Assembly (NCBI GenBank): GCA_002686995.1
Contig: NYZC01000406.1
Span: forward strand, 1 to 35,999
Source of the DNA: Phycisphaeraceae bacterium
GTDB lineage: Bacteria; Planctomycetota; Phycisphaerae; Phycisphaerales; Phycisphaeraceae
Direction of reading: 5' to 3'
Length of the DNA stretch: 35,999 nucleotides
Both the position numbers and the translations under genes were made by a program. How positions within the stretch are numbered: the stretch's first letter is position 1; each line of letters begins with the position of its first letter. The notes under the pieces are model-generated. The model was given only the letters and a program-made list of their open reading frames with translations. It was not told where the DNA came from and made no database searches. Shown piece by piece: positions 15,867 to 27,000 of the stretch.

Positions 15867-18800
15867 ATGACGCGCCGTTCCAAGGCCATGCCCATGGCCC
15901 TCGCTCTCCTTCTGTCCGCATTGCCCGCGACGATGTCGTCCGGCGTCGTCCGCCCGAAGGATCTCGGCGGCTCCGACCGCTACCTGACCCACGTCGGCAC
16001 CGACAAGCCGATCTACCGCGCGGGTGAGAAGGTCTACGTGCGCGGCGTCGTGCTCGGCGCCGCCGATCACGCGCCGCTGCCGAAGGACCAGCCGACGTCC
16101 GCGCGGATCGAGATCGTCGGTCCGAAGGGCAGCACCGTCGCGCAGGGGCATGCGGCGAGCGTCGACAGCGTCGTCGCGTTTGCCTGGCCGGTGCCGGACG
16201 GCGCCGCGGGCGGGTCCTACCTCGTGCGCATCACGCATCCGTCGAGCGGCCACACGCCGGCCGAACGCCAGTTCGAGATCCGCGCCTACCGCACCCCTCG
16301 GCTCAAGAGCCAGATCGTGTTCTTGCGCGACGGCTACGGTCCGGGCGACCTCGTTGCGGCGTCGCTGCACGTCGAGCGGGCCGAAGGCGGCGTGCCCATC
16401 GGAGCGAAGGTGACGGTCGTCGGGCGCGTCGATGGCGCGGAGGTGCATCGCGGCACGATGCGGGTCGACGCTCGCGGCAACTGCGACGGGCGCTTCCGGC
16501 TGCCCGCGACGATCGAGCGCGGCGAAGGCACGATCGCGTTTCTCGTCGAGGACGGCGGCACGGTCGAGACCGCCAGCAAGACCATTCCGATCCTCCTGCA
16601 GACGCTCGACGTCTCCGTCTATCCCGAGGGCGGCGCGCTGATCGGCGGCCTGCCGAGCCGCGTCTACGTCGAGGCGCGCACGCCCGCGCGGAAGCCGGCC
16701 GACTTCGCCGGCGTCGTCGTCGACGGCGACGGTCGCACGGTCGTGCGGTTCCGTACCCGGCACGAAGGTCGCGGACGCTTCGCGTTCACACCGGAGGTCG
16801 GCGGCACGTACACGCTGCGCGTGACCGAGCCTACGGGCATCGACACGACGTACGACCTGCCGGCGCCCAAGGCGCGCGGCGCGGTCCTCCGAAGCGCGGA
16901 GGATCGCACGGCGGCCGGCCGGCCGGTGCGTCTTTCGGTGGCGGCGACCGAAGGGCCGGTTAGCGTGACGCTCTCCGATCGCGAGGTCGAGCTTTCCTCG
17001 GTGACGATCGACGAGGTCGTCCCTGGTCGACTCTCGTCCGTGGTGCTCACACCTCCGGCCTCGGCCGACGGCGTGCTGATCGCGACCGTCTGGAATGAAG
17101 CGGGTCGTCCGCTGGCCGAGCGTCTCGTCTACCGGGCGCCCGCGCGCCGGCTGTCGCTGGACCTGGAGACCGAGTCGTCGTCGTACGTGCCCGGCGACCG
17201 CGTGACGCTGAACGTGCTGACGCGCGACGAGCGCGGTCGGCCGATCGGCGCGGTGGTGGGGCTGGCCGCGACGGACGACAGCCTCCTCGAGATGATCGAG
17301 ACGCGCGAGCAGGCGCCGCGCCTGCCGGTGATGGTGCTGATCGAGAACGACGTGCGCGAGCTGGCGGACGCGCACGTCTATCTGGACGAGTCGGATCCCG
17401 ACGCGCCGCGTGCGCTCGATCTGCTGCTGGGCACCCAGGGCTGGCGCCGGTTCGCGTTCGTCGACCCGCTGAACTTCATCGCGACGCACGGCGACGCGGC
17501 CCAGCGGGTGCTCGCGATGCGGCGGCCGAGGCCCATCCCGCTCCAGTCGATGATGTTGGGCGGCGTGGCGAACGGCGTGGTCAAGGTGGCCGCAGCCGTC
17601 GAGAGGGAGCCGGACGTGCGCGCTGTGCGCGGTAACGACGGCGAGTGGGCCGAAGGGAAGCAGATGCCCGCGGCGGCGGTGGAGCCGGCCGGGCCGGTGG
17701 CGCAGGTTGCCGGCGAGTTGAAGGAGGAGGATCTGGACCGGGCGATTCGGGTGCGCCGCAATGTCGGGCGGCGGATCGCCGCCGCCGAGGCCTGGGCGCC
17801 CGAGCCGCCTGCCAACGACATGGTTGCCGTGCGCGTCTACGCGCACCAGGTTCGGCCGGATCGCCAGGCCGGCGATCGCGTGGACTTCACCGAGACGATC
17901 TACTGGAACGCGGCGATCCGCACCGACGAGCGCACCGGTCGCGCGACCGTGTCGTTCGATCTCAGCGACAGCGTCACGAGCTTTCGCGTACACGCCGACG
18001 GCTTCACCGGAGACGGCGCGCTGGGCAGCCGCTCGACGCTCGTCGAGTCCGTCGAGCCGTTCTACATCGAGCCGAAGATGCCACTCGAGCTCACGTCGGG
18101 CGATCTCGTGTCGATGCCGGTCGCCGTGGTCAACGCGACGGACCGCGCGCTCCCGGACGTCTCTCTGAGCGCCACGCTCCCGGGCGTGCGCGTCAGGTCG
18201 ACGACAGGTGACCGGTCGATCGCGCCCGACGCCCGCGCGCGGCGCATTGTCGAAATCGACACGACCGGCTACGTCGGCGCGGGCGATCTCGTCGTGCAGG
18301 CCGACGCCCGGCCGTACCGCGATGCCGTCACCCGGCCGCTGCGCGTCAGGCCGATCGGATTCCCGATCGAGATCGCGCACGGGGGCATGCTGCAGCCGAA
18401 CGAGACCGTGACCTTCGAGATCGACGTGCCGGAGACCCGCGTCGAGGGCAGCCTGCACAGCCGCATCGCGATCTATCCGACGCCGCTGGCTAACCTCACC
18501 GAGGCGCTGGAGCGTCTGATCCGCGAGCCGTACGGCTGCTTCGAGCAGACCAGCTCGACGACCTATCCACTCGTGATGGCGCAGCAATACTTCCTCTCCC
18601 ACACCGGGGTCGACCCGGAAATCGTCACCCGCAGCGGCGCGATGCTCGAAAAGGGATACCGGAAGCTGGTCGGGTTCGAGTGCACGAAGAAGGGATACGA
18701 ATGGTTCGGGCAGGATCCGGGCCACGAGGCCCTGACGGCGTACGGTCTCCTGGAGTTCAGCGACATGGCCGAAGTCCGGCAGGTCGATCGCGCGATGCTC

Positions 18801-19979
18801 GACCGGACCCGCGCCTGGCTGATGGGATCGCGCGACGGCAAGGGCGGGTTCACGCGCAAGCGACGAGCGCTGCACACCTGGATCGCCGACGCGGATTGCT
18901 CCAACGGGTACATCACCTGGGCGCTGCTGGAGACCGGTCAGCCGGTCGAGGCGATCCGGCGCGAGATCGACGCGTTTCTCGCGTCGGCCTCGGACAGCCG
19001 CAACAGCTACGTGATTGCGCTCGGCGCGAACGTGGCGGCGTCGGCGGGCGACGCCGAAGCGGCGCGCCCGCTCATGTCGCGCCTCGCCTCGCTGCAGGGC
19101 GATGACGGATTCGTCGACGGGGCAAGCACGTCGATCGTCGGCAGCGGCGGCGATGCGCTGAAGATCGAGACGACAGCGCTGGCGGTGCTCGCCTGGTTGC
19201 ACGACGAGTCGTTCGCCGGCTCCGTGGAGCCCGCGATGCAGTGGCTCGCCGATTCCTGCAAGGCCGGCCGATACGGCTCGACGCAGTCCACGGTGCTCGC
19301 GCTGCGTGCGATCGTGGCATACGATCGGAGCCGCGCCCATCCGAAGGCCGCGGGCAACCTTGTCCTGAGCGTGGATGGCGATCCGGTCGGCACGCCGATC
19401 TCTTTCGACACCGATGCGCAGGGACCGATCGTGCTGGCGGACATCGCGCAGCGACTCGCGCCCGGGCGGCACCAGGTCTCGATCCGGATGAAGGACGGTT
19501 CGGCGATGCCCTTCTCGCTTGCGGTCGACTACCACGATCGCAAGCCGGCGTCGTCGCAAAGGTGCCGCGTCGCCCTGGCGGTGTCGCTTGCGGACGACGC
19601 GCTCGCCGAGGGCGAGATCACGGAAGCGAACGTCGTCGTCACGGTGCGCGGCGACGAAGCGGTGCCGACGCCGATCGCGATCGTCGGTCTTCCCGGCGGG
19701 CTCGAGGTGCGTCACGATCAGCTGAAGGAGCTGGTCGCGGCCGGAACGATCGCCGCGTACGAAGTGCTCGGGCGCGAGGTCGTGCTCTACTGGCGCAGTC
19801 TCGAGGCGGGACGGAAGGTCGAGGTCCCGCTCAGTCTCGTGGCCGCCGTCCCCGGTCACTTCACCGCGCCGGCCAGCCGGGCGTATCTCTACTACACCGA
19901 CGAGCACAAGCACTGGGTGGAGCCGCTCGCGGCGCGGATCAGGGTGAGGGCGCCGGGTCTGACGCGCGTGGGGGGGTAG
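15867..19979 (+). CDS. Bacterial alpha-2-macroglobulin with intact thioester
   Basis: A 1370-residue secreted protease-trapping protein. A signal peptide (about 1-28) precedes an MG2-type domain (THVGTDKPIYRAGEKVYVRG). The bait region probably falls near 560-660, and the A2M domain follows (ETIYWNAAIRTDE... FDLSDSVTSFRVHADGF, around 680-720). The thioester motif PYGCFEQTSS has Cys891 and Gln894. An alpha/alpha-toroid runs to about 1140, and the receptor-binding-like end is TAPASRAYLYYTDEHKHWVE. The length is at the short end of the family. No lipobox is seen, so it is likely periplasmic or released rather than lipid-anchored. The usual partner penicillin-binding protein 1C is absent; a DUF4175-like gene follows 143 bases downstream. 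The ATG at 15867 has AAAGGA seven bases before it. Confidence 0.92.
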   Translation: MTRRSKAMPMALALLLSALPATMSSGVVRPKDLGGSDRYLTHVGTDKPIYRAGEKVYVRGVVLGAADHAPLPKDQPTSARIEIVGPKGSTVAQGHAASVDSVVAFAWPVPDGAAGGSYLVRITHPSSGHTPAERQFEIRAYRTPRLKSQIVFLRDGYGPGDLVAASLHVERAEGGVPIGAKVTVVGRVDGAEVHRGTMRVDARGNCDGRFRLPATIERGEGTIAFLVEDGGTVETASKTIPILLQTLDVSVYPEGGALIGGLPSRVYVEARTPARKPADFAGVVVDGDGRTVVRFRTRHEGRGRFAFTPEVGGTYTLRVTEPTGIDTTYDLPAPKARGAVLRSAEDRTAAGRPVRLSVAATEGPVSVTLSDREVELSSVTIDEVVPGRLSSVVLTPPASADGVLIATVWNEAGRPLAERLVYRAPARRLSLDLETESSSYVPGDRVTLNVLTRDERGRPIGAVVGLAATDDSLLEMIETREQAPRLPVMVLIENDVRELADAHVYLDESDPDAPRALDLLLGTQGWRRFAFVDPLNFIATHGDAAQRVLAMRRPRPIPLQSMMLGGVANGVVKVAAAVEREPDVRAVRGNDGEWAEGKQMPAAAVEPAGPVAQVAGELKEEDLDRAIRVRRNVGRRIAAAEAWAPEPPANDMVAVRVYAHQVRPDRQAGDRVDFTETIYWNAAIRTDERTGRATVSFDLSDSVTSFRVHADGFTGDGALGSRSTLVESVEPFYIEPKMPLELTSGDLVSMPVAVVNATDRALPDVSLSATLPGVRVRSTTGDRSIAPDARARRIVEIDTTGYVGAGDLVVQADARPYRDAVTRPLRVRPIGFPIEIAHGGMLQPNETVTFEIDVPETRVEGSLHSRIAIYPTPLANLTEALERLIREPYGCFEQTSSTTYPLVMAQQYFLSHTGVDPEIVTRSGAMLEKGYRKLVGFECTKKGYEWFGQDPGHEALTAYGLLEFSDMAEVRQVDRAMLDRTRAWLMGSRDGKGGFTRKRRALHTWIADADCSNGYITWALLETGQPVEAIRREIDAFLASASDSRNSYVIALGANVAASAGDAEAARPLMSRLASLQGDDGFVDGASTSIVGSGGDALKIETTALAVLAWLHDESFAGSVEPAMQWLADSCKAGRYGSTQSTVLALRAIVAYDRSRAHPKAAGNLVLSVDGDPVGTPISFDTDAQGPIVLADIAQRLAPGRHQVSIRMKDGSAMPFSLAVDYHDRKPASSQRCRVALAVSLADDALAEGEITEANVVVTVRGDEAVPTPIAIVGLPGGLEVRHDQLKELVAAGTIAAYEVLGREVVLYWRSLEAGRKVEVPLSLVAAVPGHFTAPASRAYLYYTDEHKHWVEPLAARIRVRAPGLTRVGG

Positions 19980-19999
19980 CCGAAGCGGCCACACTTCGG
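19980..19999. repeat. Dispersed hairpin, variant copy 3
   Basis: CCGAAG and CTTCGG form a 6-bp stem around eight bases directly after the A2M stop codon. The flanks (GTAG before, ATG-like after) match those of the perfect copy at 30309-30328, so it belongs to the same family and may act as a 3'-end hairpin. Confidence 0.5.
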
Positions 20000-20122
20000 A
20001 TGCCTGATGGAGGTTGCCCGCGCGCCCGCGAGCGCGTTGGGATGCGATGTGCGATGCGGAGATCGCGGCCGTCGAGCGCACCCCCCTCTTGCAGCAGGAG
20101 CCGTGCATACAATGTGAGGACG

Positions 20123-23100
20123 ATGTCCGACTCCGTCCATGCTTCTGCGCCGGCGCGCGACCTGCGCCACCTGCTGGCCTCGGTGCGGCGCGGTGTGGTC
20201 CGCGCGTGGGTCGTGACGGCGCTGTGCGGGCCTGCCGGCGTAGCGCTGTTGACGCTCCTCGCGGCGGTCGTCGTGGATCGGATGCTCGTGCTGCCGGCGT
20301 CAATGCGCATGGTCCTGCTCGGCGCAGTGATCGTGCTGCCCCTGCTCGTGCTCCGCCGCGCGGTGCGGCGCCGTCCCGAGACGTCTGACGAGGAGCTGGC
20401 ACTTCAGGTCGAGCACCGCCATCCCGGTCTGAATAACCTTCTGATCAACAGCCTGCAGCTGGGCCGCGACGGCGCGGCGCACGATGCGGGGCTGGTCGAG
20501 GCGCTGCAACGCGAGGCGGGGCGGATGGCAACTGCGATCAGGCCGGCCGGGGCCGTCGATCGGCGCGGTCTGCGGATTGCCCTCGGCGCCTGCGCGGCGG
20601 GCGGACTCATCGTGCTGGCGATGTTCGTCTTCGACGCCGACGCGCTCGGCACCGGCCTGAACCGCGTGCTGCTTCCCTATGCCGACAACACGCTGACGCG
20701 CATCGCGGACGTGACGCCGGGCGACGTGGACGTGCTGAACCATGAAGCTCTGGAGGTCAGCGCGACGATCGAAGGACGCGTGCCGACCCAGGCCACGCTC
20801 CGGTGCGTCGACGACGACGGACGGCGCACGAGCATGACCATGAGTGCCGCGTCGAGCGAGGTGCCCGATCGCCTGGTGGTCACGCTGGATCGCGTCGACG
20901 CCGGCGGCCGTTACCGAATCGAGGCGGGCGACGATCGCTCCGAATGGTTCGCGATTCGCGTGCACGAAAGGCCTTCAGTCAAAAGAGTCACGGCGACGAT
21001 CGAGCCGCCGGACTACATGAAATCGCAGGTCGGGTCGAAGGGCAGCAGCCAGAAATCTGCCATGGTGCGCCAGGTCGATCGCACCGTGTCCGCCGTCGTC
21101 GGGTCGAAGGTGCGGCTCGAGATCGAGGCCGCGGACGCCGAACGGGTCGCGGACGGCCGGCTCGTGAAGCGCGACGGGAGCGTGGCGCCGCTCACGTTTG
21201 CCGACGGGGCCGCTCGTTTCGCGTTCACCGTCGAGCAGGCGGAGCACTTCATGATCGAACTCCGCAGTGCGGCGGGATTCGACGGCGCGCCTTACCGCTA
21301 CGACGTGCTCCCGACGGCGGACCGCGTCCCGGTGGTCGAATTCGTCGAGCCCGCACAGGATCCGATCGTCGCGATCGACTCGATCCTGACGCTGGTGATC
21401 CGCGCCGCCGACGATTTCGCGGTGCGCGAGTTGCAGCTCGCCGTGGTCGATCCATCGGGCGACGACGTCGCCGTGCCGCGCATCGTCCAGCGCTGGGCGT
21501 CGACGCGTGCCGATGCGCAGGTCAACCACCAGGTCGCGATCAGGGTCGCCGAGTTAGGGCTGAGCGAAGACCGCGCCGTGGCGCTGCAGGCACTGGCCTT
21601 CGACTTCCGGCCGGAGGCGCCGGCGGGCCGCTCTCGCGTGCTGACGTTGAGGCTGGGCGGTGACAGCGCGGACGGCGCGAGTGATGCGGCGCTGATCGCG
21701 CTCGATGAGCTGATCGCGCTGCAGCGGACCAACATCGAGCAGACGCGTCGCGCCATCGACGAGGGCGCGCCCGCGGCGCTGCTCGAGGCGATCACCGCAA
21801 GACAGGAGCAGTTGCGGCGGCGGGCGCTCGAGATGAGCCGGCCCCTGGCGGATGACGAGCCGGCCGAGCCGACGGTGACGCAGCGCCACCTCGGCCAGCT
21901 CGCCGACACCCTGATGGTGCTGGCGATCGAGCAGTTTCGGACCGCGTCGTCGGCGCGCCGGCCGTCGGCATCACTCGGCGCCGCGCTGCAGACGGAGCGA
22001 TCCATCCTGCTCGCCCTGACGCTGGCGGCGGCCCGGCAGGAGGATGCGCTGAACGACCAGCCGCATCGCCGTATCGCGCAGATCCTCGACGAGCTCATCG
22101 CGCGGCAGAAGACCCTGGCCGAGGAGACGGGCGCCCGCTCGGGCAGCGCCGACGCGCTGTCGACGCGACAGCGCATGCTGGGCCGCACGGTCGCCGGTCT
22201 GCGGCGCCGGCTGAGCCGGGCGTCCGAGCGCGGCGCAGGCGGCGACGACGGGATGGCCGCCCGGTACGGTGCGATGGCGCAGGCGCTCGACGAGCGACGG
22301 GTGCGCGCGGGCATGCTCGTCGCGGCCGATGAGCTGACGCGGTCGTCGTTCGACGGCGCGTCGGCGCGACAGCAGAAGGTGATCGAGGATCTGCTGCACG
22401 TGCGCAGCCTGCTGCGCGACGCGCAGCTCGCATCATCGAAGAAGCAGGTCGAGCAGACGGCCGACCAGATGTCGGCAACGGTCGAGAAGCTCGAGCGCAT
22501 GGAGCAGGTTCAGAAGGCCATCACCGAGGTGGCGGAGCAGCTGCGGCAGAACGCGGACCTGACGGAGGGGCGGCAGACCGTGCCCGAGGATCTCGACGAG
22601 CTCGAGGACGCGCGGCAGAACATGGCCGAAGCGGTCGAGCAGCTCATCGAGGACATGCACCTGCTGCCGGAGATGTCGGCGAGCAACGACCTGCTCGAGG
22701 AGATGGCCGAGATCTACGAGGACATCGTGCAGGCGGAAGGCAGCGAGAGCGAGCCGATCAGCGAGATCGCGGTCGACCGGGACGAGGGGCTGCTCGCGAC
22801 GATCCGCGAGATGCAGAAGCAGATGACCGAGCGGATGGCCGACATGGAGATGTGGCTCATGGACAAGCCCGACCAGACGCGGTGGAAGCAGGAGAGCTTC
22901 GACCGCGACGAGCTCGGGAAGATCCCGCTCGGCGATCTGCCCGACGCGCTCGAGGACATCGTCGGCGACCTTCTCGAGCAGTCCGAGCAGCTCAGCGCGG
23001 AGGCGGAGGACTCGGCAAGCAACGCCGCGATCCCGGACGCGCCGATGGGATGGGACATCGCCGACGGGCCGATGCCGAGCTGGTCGGCCAAGGGCAAGAG

Positions 23101-23725
23101 CGGCAACGACAAGCCCAACGCGAACGAGCAGGTCGGCCGCAGCGGTTCGGGCCGGCAGGGCAAGAGCTCGGGCGAGATCGTCGGCGACACGGTCAAGGCG
23201 CTGAAGGGCGCCGAGGTCGAGGCGCGCCGGACGCAGGACGGGTTCCAGTCGGGCGCGCTGCGGGAGGAGGATCCGGGCGCGATGGACGTCAAGGCGACCG
23301 GTGGCGGCAAGATGGCCGGCACGAGCGACACGCAGGGGATGACGGGCAACGCGCCGCCGCGCGACGAGCTCGCGTATCGGCGCCTGCAGGGGCGACACGA
23401 TCAGCTGAAGGAGGATGTCGAGACGGTGTATTCGAAAGCGCGCCTGCTGCGCCTGCCGACGGGCACGCTCGATCGCGCGCTGCTCGAGCTGGACGTCGCG
23501 TCACGGCGCCTCGAGGCGGGAGATCTTTCGGGTTTCGCCCGGGGCCAGCAGCAGGTGGCGCGAGCGTTGGCGCAGACGCGGAGCAGGCTGGCGGGCAAGG
23601 CACCTCTGATCGGGGCCGCGTCGGGTGATGCGGACGATGCGAAGGTGCAAGGCGCGACGGCCGAGCCGGTGCCGGAGGAGTACGAGCAGGCGGTGGCGCG
23701 GTATCTGAAGCGCATCGCGGAGTGA
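20123..23725 (+). CDS. DUF4175-like membrane protein with long coiled coil
   Basis: A 1200-residue protein. Two close membrane helices (about 25-75) are followed by DEELALQVEHRHPGLNNLL, a conserved DUF4175-type segment, and a third helix (about 152-173). A Greek-key-like beta region reaches about 520, then a long Glu/Gln/Arg-rich coiled coil (roughly 530-970). A Gly/Ser/Lys-rich flexible stretch and a terminal helical region (about 1085-1200, PEEYEQAVARYLKRIAE) finish the protein. Such proteins often sit near vWA/MoxR operons in this phylum, but those genes are not here. The start is ATG at 20123 behind GAGGA with short spacing; upstream in-frame sequence is arginine-rich and unconvincing. 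Biochemical role is unknown; a cell-envelope scaffold fits the architecture. Confidence 0.8.
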   Translation: MSDSVHASAPARDLRHLLASVRRGVVRAWVVTALCGPAGVALLTLLAAVVVDRMLVLPASMRMVLLGAVIVLPLLVLRRAVRRRPETSDEELALQVEHRHPGLNNLLINSLQLGRDGAAHDAGLVEALQREAGRMATAIRPAGAVDRRGLRIALGACAAGGLIVLAMFVFDADALGTGLNRVLLPYADNTLTRIADVTPGDVDVLNHEALEVSATIEGRVPTQATLRCVDDDGRRTSMTMSAASSEVPDRLVVTLDRVDAGGRYRIEAGDDRSEWFAIRVHERPSVKRVTATIEPPDYMKSQVGSKGSSQKSAMVRQVDRTVSAVVGSKVRLEIEAADAERVADGRLVKRDGSVAPLTFADGAARFAFTVEQAEHFMIELRSAAGFDGAPYRYDVLPTADRVPVVEFVEPAQDPIVAIDSILTLVIRAADDFAVRELQLAVVDPSGDDVAVPRIVQRWASTRADAQVNHQVAIRVAELGLSEDRAVALQALAFDFRPEAPAGRSRVLTLRLGGDSADGASDAALIALDELIALQRTNIEQTRRAIDEGAPAALLEAITARQEQLRRRALEMSRPLADDEPAEPTVTQRHLGQLADTLMVLAIEQFRTASSARRPSASLGAALQTERSILLALTLAAARQEDALNDQPHRRIAQILDELIARQKTLAEETGARSGSADALSTRQRMLGRTVAGLRRRLSRASERGAGGDDGMAARYGAMAQALDERRVRAGMLVAADELTRSSFDGASARQQKVIEDLLHVRSLLRDAQLASSKKQVEQTADQMSATVEKLERMEQVQKAITEVAEQLRQNADLTEGRQTVPEDLDELEDARQNMAEAVEQLIEDMHLLPEMSASNDLLEEMAEIYEDIVQAEGSESEPISEIAVDRDEGLLATIREMQKQMTERMADMEMWLMDKPDQTRWKQESFDRDELGKIPLGDLPDALEDIVGDLLEQSEQLSAEAEDSASNAAIPDAPMGWDIADGPMPSWSAKGKSGNDKPNANEQVGRSGSGRQGKSSGEIVGDTVKALKGAEVEARRTQDGFQSGALREEDPGAMDVKATGGGKMAGTSDTQGMTGNAPPRDELAYRRLQGRHDQLKEDVETVYSKARLLRLPTGTLDRALLELDVASRRLEAGDLSGFARGQQQVARALAQTRSRLAGKAPLIGAASGDADDAKVQGATAEPVPEEYEQAVARYLKRIAE

Positions 23726-24026
23726 GCGGGGGGCCGGGTTTCGGGTCGTTCGGGCGTCGACCCGTATCTCTGCGGTTCCAGTGATCAGATCGCGGTCATG
23801 GCATTCGACCCGCGGGCTCACGCCGCGCGGGTGGACCGCGCACAGAACATCATGGGGCCCGCGGCGCATCGCGCGCCGTCGGCCTCCCCGGTCGTCGATC
23901 CGCCCCCCCCTCCGCCCGATAACCGCGCACATCTCCCGATCCGCGCTCACCTCGCCGCTTCCCGGCTCCGATAGTGATCAATGAGTCGTTTCAGGGGCTT
24001 TCCACCGCATCTTTCGGGGGTAGTGA
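23726..24026. other. 301-base intergenic region with repeat copy B
   Basis: No gene is seen. The region contains repeat copy B (23765-23887), a C-rich tract near 23900, and a GGGGG just upstream of the ATG of the TPR lipoprotein that may serve as its ribosome site. Confidence 0.6.
23765..23887 (+). repeat. Dispersed intergenic repeat, copy B
   Basis: About 123 bases matching copy A (15515-15692) in opposite orientation, with the same order of conserved blocks from ATCTCTGCGG to GCATCGCGCGCCGTCGG. It lacks the central extra segment of copy A. It lies just after the DUF4175-like gene, so the two copies bracket the A2M-DUF4175 pair. Confidence 0.8.
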
Positions 24027-27000
24027 ATGGGCTGCGTCTATTCCGGGGGCCGCAGGCGCCGGGTCATCGGACCCTGGATCTTCGCCGGCGGCGTCAGTCT
24101 TCTTCTGCTCGCTGGCGGCTGCGGCGACACCGAGCAGGTCCGCCGCAACAGCGCGCTCGTCGCGTTCGAGAGCGGCCTGTTTCAGCGCGCGCTCGAGTTG
24201 GCCGACGCCGAGCTCGCGACGCAGCCCGATCACCGCGACTTGCTGCGCCTCAAGGCCGGGTCCGAGCGACAGCTCGGCCTGATGGATGCCTGCCATGCGA
24301 CGTGGCAGCGGATGCTCGAGATCGAGCCGGACGACGCCGATGTGCGGGTCGAGCTCGTGCGCTGGTGCTGGGCGCGCCTCGAGATGCTCGACCGCCGCAC
24401 GGCGCGTGCCGATCGCAAGGTCGCCGAGAAGATCGAGAGGGTCGAGCGGACCGGCCTCGACCAGGCGGAATGGTACGAAGGGCGCTCGGACGGCAGGTCC
24501 GAAGCGTCCTACATCCGTGCCCGGATCGCCGATCACCGCCTCGAGCGACTGCAGCGCCGTCGCGAGGCGCAGCGCATGACGCTCGGCCACGACCCGCTCG
24601 GCGTCGAGAGTGGCCCCGCCGGCGAGGACGAGCTCGACTCCAGCATCGATTCCATGCGGCGCCGTCGCGACGAGCTGCTGTCCGTCGCGCTCGAGGCCGA
24701 TCCCTTGCACTTTCCTGCGGTCGAACTGCAGGCCCGCGTACTCACCGAGGAGGCCAGATGGGCGAAGTTCTGGGCGTTCGCCCGGCCCTACGCGAATCGG
24801 GTTCTGCCGGACTCGACAGTGTGGACGCTCGTCGGCGGCATCGTGGCCACGCCCGACGCGGTCGCGCCCCGGCACGAGCGTCTCGACATCGGCTGGCAGA
24901 TCCACGAGGCGCATCGTGAGAACCCGACCGGCAGCGCGCGATGGCTCGCGTCCGGCGCGCGGCTGCATCAGCTCGCCGACCAGTGGGATCTCGCTGCGCC
25001 GCTGATCGTTCGCGCGCTGGAGATCGAGCCCGGCAACGACTTCTGGAAGTACGAGCAGGCGCGCAATTATTTCGGGCGCAAGAACTACCGGGAGGCGGTG
25101 GCAGTGCTCAAGCCGCTCTACCACCGCATCGGCGACGTGACGCTCAGGGTGCTTTACGCGAACGCGCTCGAGAAATCCGGCGCCCACCGCCAGGGCCGCG
25201 CGGTCATTCGCGAGGTGCTCAGCCGGGATCCGGGCAACGTGCTGGCCCGCGAGACGATGCTGCGCTTCATGGCCGAGCAGGGTCAGCTTGCCGACGCGGA
25301 GTCGGACGTGTTTGACTATGCGCAGCTCCGGTCGGGCGACGCGCGGGCGACTCTGATCGCCATGCACTACCACCTGGCGCGGGGGCGGCTCGATCACACG
25401 CTGCGCCTCCTGGAGGAGGTCGAGAAGATCGAGCCGCTCGGGCCCGACCACCTGCGCCTGCTGGTCGAGGGCTATTTCAAGCTGGAGATCGCCGAAAAGG
25501 CCGTCGAATACGCGCGGCGGCTTTCCGAGCTGGAGCCCGGGCGCCACGAGACGCGGATGCTCCTCGCCGAGGCGCTGGTGATGGGCGGCGAGCACGAGTC
25601 GGCGCGGGCCCTTATCGAGCAGGTGCGCGGCGGGTTGCCGGCGCCGCCCCCGGTTGATCGGATGATGGCGCGCCTCCACCTCAAGTGCGGGCACTATCGC
25701 CAGGCGATCGATCTCTCGAGCGCGGTCGTGCGCGAGGATCCCGCGGACGCGGCCGCTCGGCATCTTCTGGCGCAGGCGCTGGCCGCGACGGGTCAGGCCG
25801 AGGAGGCGATCGACCAGCTCGAAGCCGTGCTCGAGGCGCATCCCGCCGACGCTGCGGCGCACGCGCTGCTCAACCGCTTTTACCAGTTCCTGGGCGACGC
25901 CCCCCGCGCCGCGCACCATCTCGCGCAGATCGACCCGGAAGAGATCGACGAGCACGTCAGCCCGGTGCTGGCCGCCCAGCTAGGGCTTCGGGAAGGTGAC
26001 CTGGAACGCGCGCTTTCGATCTGCAACCTGGCGCTGGCGGCGGGCCATCCCGATCCGGCGATCCACCTGTTCCTGGCGCGCATCTACAGGCATCGCCAGG
26101 ACACGTCGCGCGAGGAGCTGCACCTGCGCTCGCTGCTCTACCTGCGGCCGCGCACCCCGCTCGTGTACGCGCTGATCGCGCGCTTCTACATCGAGCAGAA
26201 TGATCCCGAGCGCGGCATCACGCTGATCGAGGACCAGAAGAACCGCGCGGCAGTGCCCGCCGCGCTCGCTCTGGCGCGGCTTCTCGCCCATGCGGGCATG
26301 GAGCACTCCGGGTTGCGACGGCTCGAAGCCGTGTTCGAAGAGCAGGTCCGCAAGGGCTCGGCGCAGGCGCTGAAGATCGCCGATGCGATCGCGGCGATTC
26401 ATCTGAGTCCCGAGATGGACGCCCCGGATGCGGCGCGAAAGGCGTACGACCGGCTCATCGAAGCGGACGTGTTCGCCGCTGCCGCGCAGTTCCGCAAGAT
26501 CATGATGATCGCCGACGATCTGAAACGATCCGAGCTCGTCGCGCGGCTCGGCGCCCTCGGCCGCGCGCTGACCGACGAGAAGCGCCGGCTGCGGCAGGCG
26601 GTCATAGAGCAGCTCATCCGGCTCGACGCGCGGGACGAGTCGATCGGGCTGATCGACCACTGGATCGGCATCTCGGGCGAGACCACCGCGCTGCTGCGGG
26701 CGAAGGGCGCGCTCGAGCTGGCCGACGGACGGATCGCGCCGGCGATCGCAACGTATCGGCAGGCACTCGAGACGGCGCCGTCCAACCTCCACCTGCGTCG
26801 CCGGCTGGCCCAGGCCTACGAGCGGGCCGGCGACCACCCGGCGGCGCGCGACGTGTACCGCGGCGGCGACGTCATCGACAACGGAGCGCGCATGCTCCTC
26901 CTGGCGGAGCTCGCGCGCATGTACGATCGGCTCGGACTGCACCGGACGGCCCGCGCGACGTTCGAAGCGATGGAGCGGCTCGGCGACCTGCGCGATCACG

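Noticed and set aside
15597-20402. A 1600-codon open frame on the minus strand opposite the A2M gene
   Set aside because: The translation is Arg/His/Asp-rich low-complexity with no motifs, while the plus strand has a full A2M domain set. Long antisense frames are expected from the GC-rich codon bias.
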